NCBI GenBank assembly: GCA_964434775.1
Contig: CAYSWH010000005.1
Span: 5,416-69,415 of the forward strand
Direction: 5' to 3'
DNA length: 64,000 nt
Source: CAYSWH01 sp964434775
GTDB lineage: Bacteria > Patescibacteriota > JACMRA01
Under the pieces are notes generated by a model. It had not been told where the DNA came from, did no database searches, and saw nothing but the letters and a program-made list of their open reading frames with translations. The position numbers and the translations under genes were made by a program. Each line of letters opens with the position of its first letter. Position 1 is the stretch's first letter. Positions 34,932 to 43,696 of this stretch are shown here, one piece after another.

Positions 34932-35735
34932 CTACCAAATACTCGCAAAGTGATGCACCGGACCGTGACCCTGACCTAATTTATAATCTCGACCGGTTGA
35001 AATAGCCTTGGAAATATAATTCTTGGCTTCTTTTACAGCATTTTCCAAAGAATAATCTTTAGCCAAAAATCCGGTAATCGCTGATGAAAGGGTACAGCCC
35101 GTACCATGTAAATTATTTGTTTCTATTCTCCGACAAGAATATTTTTGAATTGATGAACCTGTTGCTAGCCAGTCACTACTTAAATCGCCACCCAAATGAC
35201 CTCCTTTGAGTAAGACGGCATTACTTCCTAATTTTAAGAGATCGCGACAAGCTTGCTTAGCCTGATTAGCATTCAAACTATTTAAACCAAGTAGGATCTT
35301 AGTTTCATAAACATTCGGAGTAATTATTGTAGCTAGAGGAAATAGTAATTCTTTCAAGGCATCTATCGATTCGTCCAGCAAGAGCTTATCTCCGCTTTTA
35401 GCTACCATGACAGGATCTAAAATAATTTTTTTTACTTCGTATAAAGCTAAAGTATCAGCTACAACTTTGATTATTTCAGGAGTTTGAAGCATACCTATTT
35501 TCACAGCATCAACTCCGATATCATCCATAACCGCTTGAATTTGCTTCTTTACAAAAATGGGATCAATCGCCAAAACTTCACGTACTTCTTTGGTATTTTG
35601 AGCGGTCAGTGCAGTTATAACGGACATCCCATAGCATCCAAGAGAAGAAAATGTTTTTAAGTCGGCCTGAATTCCTGCACCACCTCCACTATCCGATCCG
35701 GCTATTGTCAAAGTCCTATAGTATTGTTTGCTCAT
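34932..35735 (-). CDS. thiD: hydroxymethylpyrimidine/phosphomethylpyrimidine kinase
   Basis: 267 residues. TIAGSDSGGGAGIQADLKTF at the N-terminus and NLHGTGCTLSSAITGFLA near residue 205 are ThiD hallmarks. Phosphorylates HMP and HMP-P to HMP-PP, one of the two halves of thiamine. Last gene of thiM-thiE-thiD; 12 bases after thiE. No ThiC or ThiG is seen, so this is salvage. Confidence 0.92.
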   Translation of the reverse strand: MSKQYYRTLTIAGSDSGGGAGIQADLKTFSSLGCYGMSVITALTAQNTKEVREVLAIDPIFVKKQIQAVMDDIGVDAVKIGMLQTPEIIKVVADTLALYEVKKIILDPVMVAKSGDKLLLDESIDALKELLFPLATIITPNVYETKILLGLNSLNANQAKQACRDLLKLGSNAVLLKGGHLGGDLSSDWLATGSSIQKYSCRRIETNNLHGTGCTLSSAITGFLAKDYSLENAVKEAKNYISKAISTGRDYKLGQGHGPVHHFASIW

Positions 35736-35747
35736 ATATAAGTTTGT

Positions 35748-36416
35748 TCAAATCTTTGAATCAGGAAAATTAAAATGATTCAACATTTTTCGAATATCGC
35801 CGAAAATATTATCAGACTGAGAAATAGCAGTAACCACGGCCACTCCGTCAACTCCCGTTGAAAGAACCTTTTGAAGATTACTTGTTTTAACTGAACCGAT
35901 TGCTACCGCAGGTAACCCAACTTCTTTTTTTATCTCCTCCACTGCATTCAAACCTATGCCTTCAGGAGCTTCTTTCTTGGTTTGAGTAGAAAAAACCGGA
36001 CCAATACCAAGATAGTCAGCTCCCTGAGATTTAGCTTCCACAGCCTCTTGCATGATCGTTGCTGAGATTCCAACTATTTTGTCAGGACCTAATATCTTCC
36101 TTGCTTCTCTAATCGGCAAATCATCCCAACCCAAATGTACTCCGTCAGCATCAACTGCTGCAGCCAAATCAATTCTGTCATTGATCACGAAGGGAATATT
36201 GTGTTTATCTGTCATCAGTTTAATTCGCTTAGCTTGCAAGTACAAATCTGCATCACTGGCTTCTTTGTTCCTTAGTTGCAAAAAAGTTATACCTGCTTTT
36301 AAGGCTTCCTTAATTATTTTTTCTATTTGTCGGTTCAAAGTTAATTTCGGATCAGTTACAAAATATACTTTAAGATATTTTGAGATATTTTGCTTATATT
36401 TTTCTGATTTGGACAT
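35748..36416 (-). CDS. thiE: thiamine-phosphate synthase
   Basis: 222 residues, TIM barrel. GITFLQLRNKEASDADL, VDADGVHLGWDDLPI and YLGIGPVFSTQTKKEA are the ThiE substrate and phosphate sites. Joins HMP-PP and HET-P to thiamine phosphate. Overlaps thiM by 23 bases, so translation is likely coupled. Confidence 0.92.
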   Translation of the reverse strand: MSKSEKYKQNISKYLKVYFVTDPKLTLNRQIEKIIKEALKAGITFLQLRNKEASDADLYLQAKRIKLMTDKHNIPFVINDRIDLAAAVDADGVHLGWDDLPIREARKILGPDKIVGISATIMQEAVEAKSQGADYLGIGPVFSTQTKKEAPEGIGLNAVEEIKKEVGLPAVAIGSVKTSNLQKVLSTGVDGVAVVTAISQSDNIFGDIRKMLNHFNFPDSKI

Positions 36417-37215
36417 AATTCTTAATTTCTTGATCGCTTAAATTATAAAATTTATCGAAGAAGGCAACTCTAAAGGAGCCTGGTCCTTCAGTTTTTTGAG
36501 AAACCAACTCGGCAGCCAGACCGTAAAGCGAGATCGCAGCCAAAGCGCCAACTAAATTGTCACTTGGACCTTCGGAGGCTCCGAGATAAGTAGCTACAAC
36601 TGCGGTCGCCATACAACCTGTGCCAACTAAAGACTGCATCCATGAGGTATCATTTTCCACTATAAAGGTTTTTTCGCCGTCAGTAACAATATCACTAACA
36701 CCTGTCATTACAACAATTGTAGAATATTTTTTTGCTGCTTGCTTGGCTATCTTAACCGGATCTCCTTCCAATCCGGCAGAATCGACGCCTTTAACCTTGC
36801 TTTTAACCCCGGCCATAACACCTATTTCTCCTTGATTAGCTCTAATAGCATCAATTTTAATTTTTTGCGAGAATTCTTTTATCAACCTTGTTCGAGAATT
36901 AGTAGCTCCAATACCTACCGGATCTAAAATCACCGGAATTCTTTTTTGGTTAGCCTCTCTTCCAGCCATAATCGCTGAAGCCTGCCATTCACTGTTTAAA
37001 TTTCCCGGATTGACACACAGACTACTGCAAACGGCAGTCATTTCTTCAACTTCCGGAAGAGAATGCCCCATCACCGGAGAACCTCCGGCATGAAGAGTAA
37101 TATTCGCCACTTCACTCATAGTTACCAAATTGGTAACATGATTAATCAAAGGGTTTTTTTTCTTCAATTTTTTTCTATAGTCAACAATTTTATCAACAAT
37201 TATTTTATCTACCAT
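36394..37215 (-). CDS. thiM: hydroxyethylthiazole kinase
   Basis: 273 residues. NPLINHVTNLVTMSEVANIT and AGGSPVMGH near the N-terminus, and SLVGTGCMATAVVATYLG near residue 190, define ThiM. Phosphorylates the thiazole moiety. First gene of the salvage operon. The upstream stretch 37216-37355 has no TPP riboswitch (no CTGAGA core or matching helices), so the operon is not under the usual control. Confidence 0.92.
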   Translation of the reverse strand: MVDKIIVDKIVDYRKKLKKKNPLINHVTNLVTMSEVANITLHAGGSPVMGHSLPEVEEMTAVCSSLCVNPGNLNSEWQASAIMAGREANQKRIPVILDPVGIGATNSRTRLIKEFSQKIKIDAIRANQGEIGVMAGVKSKVKGVDSAGLEGDPVKIAKQAAKKYSTIVVMTGVSDIVTDGEKTFIVENDTSWMQSLVGTGCMATAVVATYLGASEGPSDNLVGALAAISLYGLAAELVSQKTEGPGSFRVAFFDKFYNLSDQEIKNYVQIRKI

Positions 37216-37299
37216 ACATTATTTAGTGTAATAAAAGTTAAAAATAGATTAACCCAAAATACTCTTAGAATGATCAACAACACTCTTTTTATTTGTCAA

Positions 37300-37328
37300 T
37301 TGCCTAAAAAGTTTTTTTATTTTATAAT
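37300..37328 (+). promoter_or_regulatory. promoter of hisH
   Basis: TTGCCT at 37300-37305, 17-base spacer, perfect TATAAT at 37323-37328; ATG at 37356 leaves a leader of about 20 bases. Confidence 0.68.
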
Positions 37329-37355
37329 GTTTTTCCAGAACAAATATACCGTCAA

Positions 37356-38006
37356 ATGAAAGTCGCTATAATCAAATATAACTCCGGTAATATTCAATCC
37401 GTTATTTACGCTTTAGAAAAACTTGGTGTGGAAACAGTATATACTGACGACCCGCAAGCTATTCAAAATAGTGACAAAGTGGTCTTTCCCGGACAAGGGG
37501 AGGCTTCTTCAGCTATGAAATATTTACAAAACAAAGGTTTAGACAAAGTAATCAAAGATCTTACCCAGCCAGTACTTGGAATCTGTCTTGGTCAACAGTT
37601 ATTTTGCCGTTCTACCGAAGAAGGCGAAGATACAAAATGCCTTGATCTAATTCCGGTGGAAGTTAAGAAATTCAATAAAGAGCCTCTAAAGTTGACTCTT
37701 TCACAAGAGCAAGAAGACTTAAATTCGGAGGTTGAAACATACCAAAACTTTAAAATTCCCCAAATTGGATGGAATAGTATTTACAACTTGAAATCAAAAC
37801 TGTTTAAGGATATAGCGGAAAATTCTTTTGTTTACTTTATTCACAGTTACTATTGTCTACCAAATGAATTTAGTATTGCTTCGTGCAGTTATATCAATAA
37901 TTTCTCCGCAGCTATCAAAAAAGACAACTTTTATGCTACTCAGTTTCACCCGGAGAAAAGTGGGGACGTAGGTAGTAAAATTTTAGAAAATTTTTTGAAG
38001 TTATAA
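37356..38006 (+). CDS. hisH: imidazole glycerol phosphate synthase glutaminase subunit
   Basis: 216 residues. Class I glutaminase triad: Cys in LGICLGQQLF (about residue 79), His and Glu in ATQFHPEKSGDVG. Opens with VAIIKYNSGNIQSV, the HisH start. Feeds ammonia to HisF, which is not in this window. The insertion of about 25 charged residues at roughly 110-135 is unusual. Separated from yerC by 185 bases with a second promoter, so the his genes have two transcription units. Confidence 0.9.
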   Translation: MKVAIIKYNSGNIQSVIYALEKLGVETVYTDDPQAIQNSDKVVFPGQGEASSAMKYLQNKGLDKVIKDLTQPVLGICLGQQLFCRSTEEGEDTKCLDLIPVEVKKFNKEPLKLTLSQEQEDLNSEVETYQNFKIPQIGWNSIYNLKSKLFKDIAENSFVYFIHSYYCLPNEFSIASCSYINNFSAAIKKDNFYATQFHPEKSGDVGSKILENFLKL

Positions 38007-38138
38007 GTATCCGGTAACTATTTTGCCAATTTTTTTTATCTGTATATTTTTACATTAATACTTACAATTACTCAGTAAGAACGATCTCACTCCATAAAGT
38101 ATACTTACTTGAGAAATTAGCTAATCAAAAAATTGATC

Positions 38139-38167
38139 TTGACAGAAAGAAGGAAGTGTCTTAATAC
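38139..38167 (+). promoter_or_regulatory. promoter of yerC-his operon
   Basis: TTGACA at 38139-38144, 17 bases, TAATAC at 38162-38167. The expected start falls in the palindrome that follows. Confidence 0.62.
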
Positions 38168-38186
38168 TTTACTTTGTTAAAGTAAA
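38168..38186. promoter_or_regulatory. palindromic operator, candidate YerC/HisR site
   Basis: Perfect TTTACTTT-GTT-AAAGTAAA, directly after the -10 and 5 bases before the yerC ATG. Position suggests repression by the product of yerC, a TrpR-family regulator. Confidence 0.7.
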
Positions 38187-38191
38187 ATACT

Positions 38192-38506
38192 ATGTCTACA
38201 CACAACAACAAAAAATCGTTAAACCATGCAGAAGTTACAAGTCTAACTGAAGCGGTTTTGGAGCTTAACAATCCTGATGAGGCCAAGAAATTTTTTCGAG
38301 ACTTGCTTACGGAATCTGAAATGGAAGAATTCGGAAAGAGATGGAAGGTGGCAAGAATGCTCTATCAAAAAATTCCCTACTCGCAAATCGAAAAAACCAC
38401 AGGCATGAGTTCCACCACTATTGCCAGAATTTCCAGGTGGCTCAATAAGGGTACCGGTGGTTATAAATTAATGCTGGAACGAGTTATGAAAAAAGAAGAA
38501 GCATGA
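38192..38506 (+). CDS. yerC: TrpR/YerC-family transcription regulator
   Basis: 104 residues. Core LLTESEMEEFGKRWKVARML and the recognition helix region SQIEKTTGMSSTTIARISRW are typical of YerC/TrpR. In several Firmicutes a member of this family (HisR) represses his genes, and here it heads the his operon and overlaps hisG by 4 bases (ATGA). The 8-3-8 palindrome 5 bases before its ATG is the likely operator, giving autoregulation; the co-repressor would be histidine. Confidence 0.88.
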   Translation: MSTHNNKKSLNHAEVTSLTEAVLELNNPDEAKKFFRDLLTESEMEEFGKRWKVARMLYQKIPYSQIEKTTGMSSTTIARISRWLNKGTGGYKLMLERVMKKEEA

Positions 38507-39102
38507 CACTTAGAATCGCTTTACAATCAAAGGGAAGGCTGTTAGAGGGTAGTCTGGAATATCTAAAAAAATCAGGATTGGACTTGTCTGACAAGCAATC
38601 AAAATATTCATGGATAGATCAAAGTAAGGATATTGAAATTGTTTTTTTAAGAGATGACGATATTCCCGAGTTGGTATCTAGAGGTTTGCTGGACTTTGGA
38701 GTTATTGGTTACAACGAAGTACTGGAAAAAAACCCAAGAATAAAAATATGTCGCCATCTAAATTTTGCACAGTGTAAACTTGTTTTGGCCGTCCCGGAAA
38801 CGAGTCGAATAAAAGCTCCGGAGGATCTCAATTTGGAAAGAATTTTCACCTCCTACCCTCAAATAACAAATAATTATTTAATAAAAAAACAAATTAAAGC
38901 TTCGGTAATCCCCTTTCACGGTTCAGTAGAAATTACTCCGGAATTAGGACTTGCTGATGCAATTAGCGACCTTACTCAATCAGGAAAAACTCTAGAGGAA
39001 CATAACTTAAGGGTTATCGATACCATTTTGAAATCAACGGCAGTTCTAATCGAGAGTTCTTTAGAAAAGGAAGAGAAGAGAAATTTATATAACTTATTAT
39101 AA
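38503..39102 (+). CDS. hisG: ATP phosphoribosyltransferase, short form
   Basis: 199 residues, the catalytic-only HisG_S form without the C-terminal regulatory domain. LRIALQSKGRLLEGSLEYLK at the start, RDDDIPELVSRGLLDFGVIG (PRPP/ATP site region) and LGLADAISDLTQSGKTLEEH are characteristic. First step of histidine synthesis. Short HisG normally needs HisZ for activity; none is in this window. Confidence 0.9.
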   Translation: MTLRIALQSKGRLLEGSLEYLKKSGLDLSDKQSKYSWIDQSKDIEIVFLRDDDIPELVSRGLLDFGVIGYNEVLEKNPRIKICRHLNFAQCKLVLAVPETSRIKAPEDLNLERIFTSYPQITNNYLIKKQIKASVIPFHGSVEITPELGLADAISDLTQSGKTLEEHNLRVIDTILKSTAVLIESSLEKEEKRNLYNLL

Positions 39103-39108
39103 TTAATT

Positions 39109-40395
39109 ATGCAGGTATTTAAAGAATATAATTATGAAGAACTTCCCAAGTTACTAAAAAGACCTTTTTTAAACTATACCGAAGTTGAGAAAATCATTAT
39201 CCCCATATTTGAAAAAGTCCAAGAAGAGGGTGACGAGGCGCTTTATGAATTAACGGAAAAATTTGATAGAGTAAGACCGGATTCATTGTTAGTAACCCGG
39301 GAAGAGGTTGAAGAATCCAAGATTCTTTTAGACAAAGATCTGATTAAGTCAATCCATACCGCCAAAGAAAATATCGAAAAGTACCACCAAAGTCAGGTCC
39401 AAGACCAAGGCATGGTAGAAACTTCTTCGGAAGTATTTTGTTGGAGTAAATATGTTCCTATTGAAAAAGTCGGTTTGTATGTTCCCGGAGGAACTGCCCC
39501 TCTATTTTCTACAGCCTTAATGCTGGGAATTCCGGCAAAAATTGCGAACTGTAAAGAAATTTGTTTTGTTACTCCGCCAATGAAAAACGGGAAAATACAC
39601 CCGGCAACCCTCTACGCCATGAATCTTGCAGGAGCTGATAAGATTATCAAGGTCGGAGGTGCTCAAGCGATTGCTGCCTTAATCTTTGGAACTGAAACAA
39701 TTTCCGGGGTTCACAAAATTTTTGGACCGGGGAACCAGTTCGTCACCGCTGCAAAACAGCTTGCTCAAAAATACGGAGTAGCCGTTGATCTTCCGGCAGG
39801 ACCTTCGGAAGTAGCAGTGTTGGCAGATAAATCAGCCAATCCGACATTTCTGGCAGCAGATCTACTTTCTCAGGCCGAACACGGCGAAGATAGTCAAGTA
39901 ATTTTGGTTTCCGACAACCTGAATATTATAATTAAAACTCTAGAACAAATAAATTTACAGATAAAAAAACTTCCCCGAAGCCAAATAGCGAGAACCTCAT
40001 TGGAAAGCAGTAAAGCCTTCCTAGTCCAAAATCTGGATGAAGGAATGGATATCCTTAACCAATATGCTCCGGAACACTTAATCCTGCAAGTAGAAAATCC
40101 AAAAATAATTGCAGAAAAAGTTGTCAATGCCGGTTCTGTATTTTTGGGTCAGTATACTCCTGAATCAGCCGGAGATTATGCCAGTGGTACAAATCATGTT
40201 TTACCTACAGGAGGTTGGGCTGCTTCTATTAGCGGTTTAAACTTAAGTAATTTCCAAAAGAGAATTAGTTTTCAGGAAATAAGCCTGACCGGATTGCAGA
40301 AGCTGGGACCTACAATAGAAAAACTGGCCGAAGCAGAAGGATTGGATGCTCACAAACAAGCTGTTACTCTCAGACTTTTACATGGCAAATCTTAA
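39109..40395 (+). CDS. hisD: histidinol dehydrogenase
   Basis: 428 residues, standard length. YVPGGTAPLFSTALM near residue 125, GPGNQFVTAAKQ, DLPAGPSEVAVLAD, the Zn and catalytic region LLSQAEHGEDSQVIL and YAPEHLIL, and the C-terminal HKQAVTLRL are all canonical. Oxidises histidinol to histidine in two steps. Six bases after hisG, three before the HAD gene. Confidence 0.94.
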   Translation: MQVFKEYNYEELPKLLKRPFLNYTEVEKIIIPIFEKVQEEGDEALYELTEKFDRVRPDSLLVTREEVEESKILLDKDLIKSIHTAKENIEKYHQSQVQDQGMVETSSEVFCWSKYVPIEKVGLYVPGGTAPLFSTALMLGIPAKIANCKEICFVTPPMKNGKIHPATLYAMNLAGADKIIKVGGAQAIAALIFGTETISGVHKIFGPGNQFVTAAKQLAQKYGVAVDLPAGPSEVAVLADKSANPTFLAADLLSQAEHGEDSQVILVSDNLNIIIKTLEQINLQIKKLPRSQIARTSLESSKAFLVQNLDEGMDILNQYAPEHLILQVENPKIIAEKVVNAGSVFLGQYTPESAGDYASGTNHVLPTGGWAASISGLNLSNFQKRISFQEISLTGLQKLGPTIEKLAEAEGLDAHKQAVTLRLLHGKS

Positions 40396-40398
40396 GTT

Positions 40399-41190
40399 AT
40401 GAATTTGAAAAGTAAAAAAATTTTGATCTTTGATGTTGACGACACCTTGATTGATACTTCCAAGTCATATGACTTGGTCATAAAATCAACGGTAAAACAT
40501 TTTACAAACCAAGAACCAAACAATGAAGACCTAAACCTTATTAGAAAAGAAGGTATTAAATATGGAGTTAATAACGATTGGAACGTGACTTGGGTGTTGA
40601 TTCAGTTAATCAAGAATCACTCAAAAGAGGGTTGGTCACAAATTCTAAGACAAGAAAAACTGGATAAGCCTCAACCTGATTCCTCTTTTTACCGGGAAAT
40701 AAAAGAAAAGTTCCAACAAATGTACCTGGGTAATCCGGCTTTTGGCGGTCAAGGTCTGATTGACACAGGTGAAACTCCAATGTGGCAAACCGATTTCTTT
40801 GAAGAGTTGACCAAAAGAGGTTATCAGCTGGCCGTGGTTACTTCCAGACCGGAAAAGGAGGCTGGTCATACCCTCTATCGAGTAAATAATTTACAAAGAT
40901 TCTTGCCTGAAGAATTTATGATTTCTGCCGGAAGTTTGGATTTCAAGGGACAGTTAATTCCGGAAAAACCTTCTCCTGAACCTATTATTGAAATTCTAAG
41001 AAGAACAAAAAAGAAAGAAAATGAAGCAGTCTACATAGGAAATTCTAATAGTGATTATTTAGCAAGTAAATCAGCCGAAATAGATTTTATTCAAGTTGGA
41101 ACCAGTCAAATTACAAGAATTGAAGAGCCTGAAAATTTTGACTATCTCAAGCTAAATTCAGTGAATGATTTGCTTACAATAATAAATTAA
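40399..41190 (+). CDS. HAD phosphatase, candidate histidinol-phosphatase
   Basis: 263 residues, HAD subfamily IA. Motif I FDVDDTLIDTSKSYD, then GVNNDWNVTW, motif II VVTSRPEKEAGHTLYR and motif IV YIGNSNSDYLAS. It fits the HAD-SF-IA-hyp1 group, marked by the N-N-D-W block. Sits between hisD and hisC, and hisB here has no phosphatase domain. By position it is the best candidate for the histidinol-phosphate phosphatase step, which is otherwise unfilled in this operon. Function inferred from context. Confidence 0.75.
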   Translation: MNLKSKKILIFDVDDTLIDTSKSYDLVIKSTVKHFTNQEPNNEDLNLIRKEGIKYGVNNDWNVTWVLIQLIKNHSKEGWSQILRQEKLDKPQPDSSFYREIKEKFQQMYLGNPAFGGQGLIDTGETPMWQTDFFEELTKRGYQLAVVTSRPEKEAGHTLYRVNNLQRFLPEEFMISAGSLDFKGQLIPEKPSPEPIIEILRRTKKKENEAVYIGNSNSDYLASKSAEIDFIQVGTSQITRIEEPENFDYLKLNSVNDLLTIIN

Positions 41191-41250
41191 AAAGATAAAA
41201 ATTAAAGCTGTTAGTGTTTACCTATTTTTCAAATCTTAATTTATACAATT

Positions 41251-42330
41251 ATGTCTAAAATATCTCTAAATAAATTAATTCGGCCAAACGTTTCCACTCT
41301 CAAACCATACTCTTCAGCCAGAGATGAATTTGACGGTCAAGGAGAGGATTACATTTTCTTGGATGCCAATGAAAACCCCTACCCCGTAGTTCAAAGTCTT
41401 TCTTTGGAGAATCTAAAATTAAATCGCTACCCGGACCCTTACCAAAACGAATTAAAAAAACAAATCGGGGAGATGCAACAAGTTGATCCCGGTAAAATCT
41501 TTATCAGTGCCGGACTTGATCAAGCCATTGAGCATTTAATCAGAGCCTTCTGTGAACCGGGAAGAGATAACATTCTTGTAAACCCCCCTACTTTTGGTAT
41601 GTATCAAGTAGCTGCAGAAATAAATGATATCCAAGTAATCAAAACACCCTTGCAATATCCAAGTTTTGATCTGGACGTAGAAGCAGTTTTGGAAAAGGTT
41701 AATGAAAACACCAAGATAATATTTATTTGTAGCCCCAATAACCCAACCGGAGATATTGTTTCCAAGGAAAAGATTCTTCAAATACTACAAAATTTTTCCG
41801 GATTGGTAGTAGTCGACGAAGCCTATATTGATTTTTGTGCCCAAGAAAGTATCTTATGCGATTTATATAGTTATCCTAACTTGCTGGTAATGCAAACCTT
41901 TTCTAAAGCCTGGGGTCTAACCTCGGCCAGACTAGGACGAACTTTTTGCTCTCCGGAAATTGTCGGCATTTTGAATAAAGTAAAGGACCCCTATAACATT
42001 CCGTCTTTAACTATGCATGCAGGTCTAAAATCTCTGGAAAGCGAACAAAGGAAAAACCAAATAGTAGAACAATTGATAGAAGATAGAGAAAAACTTAATA
42101 TCGAACTACTAAAAGTACCGGCAGTTACTAAAATATTTCCTTCCAAATCAAATTTCCTGCTAGTTCAAACAGTAAATGCCGATAAAGTTTACGATTATCT
42201 AATTAAGGAAAAAATTGTTGTTAGAAATAGAACTACTCAGCTAAATTGTAAAAATTGTCTTAGAATTACTATAGGTACCGGAGAAGAAAATCAAGCTTTA
42301 ATTGATGCTTTAACAAAATTTGAATCTTAA
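41251..42330 (+). CDS. hisC: histidinol-phosphate aminotransferase
   Basis: 359 residues, PLP aminotransferase fold I. FLDANENPYP near residue 31, CSPNNPTGDIV, the PLP lysine in QTFSKAWGLTSARLG, and a C-terminal LRITIGTGEEN binding the substrate. Converts imidazole acetol phosphate to histidinol phosphate. Follows the HAD gene by 60 bases. Confidence 0.92.
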   Translation: MSKISLNKLIRPNVSTLKPYSSARDEFDGQGEDYIFLDANENPYPVVQSLSLENLKLNRYPDPYQNELKKQIGEMQQVDPGKIFISAGLDQAIEHLIRAFCEPGRDNILVNPPTFGMYQVAAEINDIQVIKTPLQYPSFDLDVEAVLEKVNENTKIIFICSPNNPTGDIVSKEKILQILQNFSGLVVVDEAYIDFCAQESILCDLYSYPNLLVMQTFSKAWGLTSARLGRTFCSPEIVGILNKVKDPYNIPSLTMHAGLKSLESEQRKNQIVEQLIEDREKLNIELLKVPAVTKIFPSKSNFLLVQTVNADKVYDYLIKEKIVVRNRTTQLNCKNCLRITIGTGEENQALIDALTKFES

Positions 42331-42397
42331 GCTGTTAAAATTAAAATAAGACCTGTTGTTATTTACAATTATTTCAATTTATAATAAAGTATGATAT

Positions 42398-42985
42398 ATG
42401 AGAACCGCCCAAATCAAAAGGAAAACCAAAGAAACAAATGTTATTATTAAGCTCAACCTTGACGGAAAAGGAAGGTCAAAAATCTCTTCCGGAATTCCTT
42501 TTATGGATCATATGCTTGAACAAATCTCCAGGCACGGAAATTTTGATTTGGAAATAAAAGCTGAAGGAGATCTGGTAATTGAAGCTCATCATACCATAGA
42601 AGATTTGGCTCTAGTCTTGGGCCAGGCTTTCAAAGAAGCTTTGGGTGATAAGAAAGGAATTGAGAGGTATGGTTTTTATCTTTGCCCTCTAGATGAAGCC
42701 CTATCTCAAACGGTTCTGGACTTTTCCGGAAGGCCGTACTTGGTTTGGAAGGCCAGATATCAAAGAGAAAACATAGGGAACTGCCCCACTGAGATGTTTG
42801 AACATTTTTTTAAGTCATTTTCCGACACTGCTCAATGTAATCTACATATTAAAAGTGAGGGTAAAAACGATCACCATAAGATTGAAAGCACCTTTAAGGC
42901 TTTTGCTCGGAGCTTAAGAATGGCCACTTCATATACTAGAGATAAAAACGAAGTTACCAGCACCAAAGGAAGTCTTAACGAATAA
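42398..42985 (+). CDS. hisB: imidazoleglycerol-phosphate dehydratase
   Basis: 195 residues, the monofunctional form. GIPFMDHMLEQISRHGNFDL, EAHHTIEDLALVLGQAF, FDFSGRPYLV-like DFSGRPYLVWK, EHFFKSFSDTAQCNLHI and DHHKIESTFKAFARSLR provide the Mn ligands. No fused phosphatase domain, hence the interest of the HAD gene. Last his gene here; hisA, hisF and hisIE must lie elsewhere or be missing. Confidence 0.94.
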   Translation: MRTAQIKRKTKETNVIIKLNLDGKGRSKISSGIPFMDHMLEQISRHGNFDLEIKAEGDLVIEAHHTIEDLALVLGQAFKEALGDKKGIERYGFYLCPLDEALSQTVLDFSGRPYLVWKARYQRENIGNCPTEMFEHFFKSFSDTAQCNLHIKSEGKNDHHKIESTFKAFARSLRMATSYTRDKNEVTSTKGSLNE

Positions 42986-43044
42986 GACTTAGTATGGTTG
43001 CAAGTTTGACAGTTTTCCCATGATGGTTCAATCTAACCATAATT

Positions 43045-43686
43045 ATGACCTTTGCTGACCTTTTTAACAGGTTTAAGAAGTTTTGGCTACTGCTAATTAT
43101 CTTCCCTGTATTTATGAACTTGCTTGCTGCCCCCTTTTTGTTTCAGGAGAAATATCAAGCCCAGGTAAGCTATGGATTAAGTGTGCCGCTTACTGAAACA
43201 TTGCAAGAGGAAGAAAAAGAAGAAATCAATTTTGAAAAAGAGAGAATTAAGTACGCCAACCTTTTGGAAGGAATTTCTTACTACTTGGTAAAACAATTCG
43301 CCTCCGTGCAAATCCAAACGACAATTGCTGAAATAATAGGCTTAGAAACTGCCAATTTATCCGAAAATAGCCCTTTTTACGAAGTAAAAAATCAAGACAT
43401 GGGTTACGTCAATTTGATTTATACAGGAAATAACGAAGAAGAGGTGCAAAGATTTGTCGTCGCCAGTAACGAAGGATATGAGGAAATAATTACCAAATGG
43501 AATCAGAATCGTCCTGATGAAGCAAAAATCTCTGCTCAGGAACCTGATAGCCGAATAATCAAACTGGAACCGACCATCCAAGAATTTTTTTTCCCGACCG
43601 TCTCCGGAATTATAATCGGTTTTTCAGTTATTGTATTATTGCCTGAAAAATTAAAGATTAATCTAAAACCCAAGAAGGAAAAGTAG
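43045..43686 (+). CDS. Wzz-like chain-length/polysaccharide co-polymerase protein
   Basis: 213 residues with a membrane helix at each end (about 15-33 and 180-197) and an extracytoplasmic helical, acidic middle. This is the Wzz/LpsE-type topology; the TM2-preceding PTIQEFFFPTVSG carries only a weak version of the Pro-rich motif. No kinase domain. No glycan genes are next to it. A small inverted repeat (ATGGTT / AACCAT at 43023-43040) lies just before its start. Confidence 0.55.
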   Translation: MTFADLFNRFKKFWLLLIIFPVFMNLLAAPFLFQEKYQAQVSYGLSVPLTETLQEEEKEEINFEKERIKYANLLEGISYYLVKQFASVQIQTTIAEIIGLETANLSENSPFYEVKNQDMGYVNLIYTGNNEEEVQRFVVASNEGYEEIITKWNQNRPDEAKISAQEPDSRIIKLEPTIQEFFFPTVSGIIIGFSVIVLLPEKLKINLKPKKEK

Positions 43687-43696
43687 CCGAATCCTA

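Noticed and set aside
37216..37355. TPP riboswitch upstream of thiM
   Set aside because: No CTGAGA core or the expected conserved helices on the minus strand.
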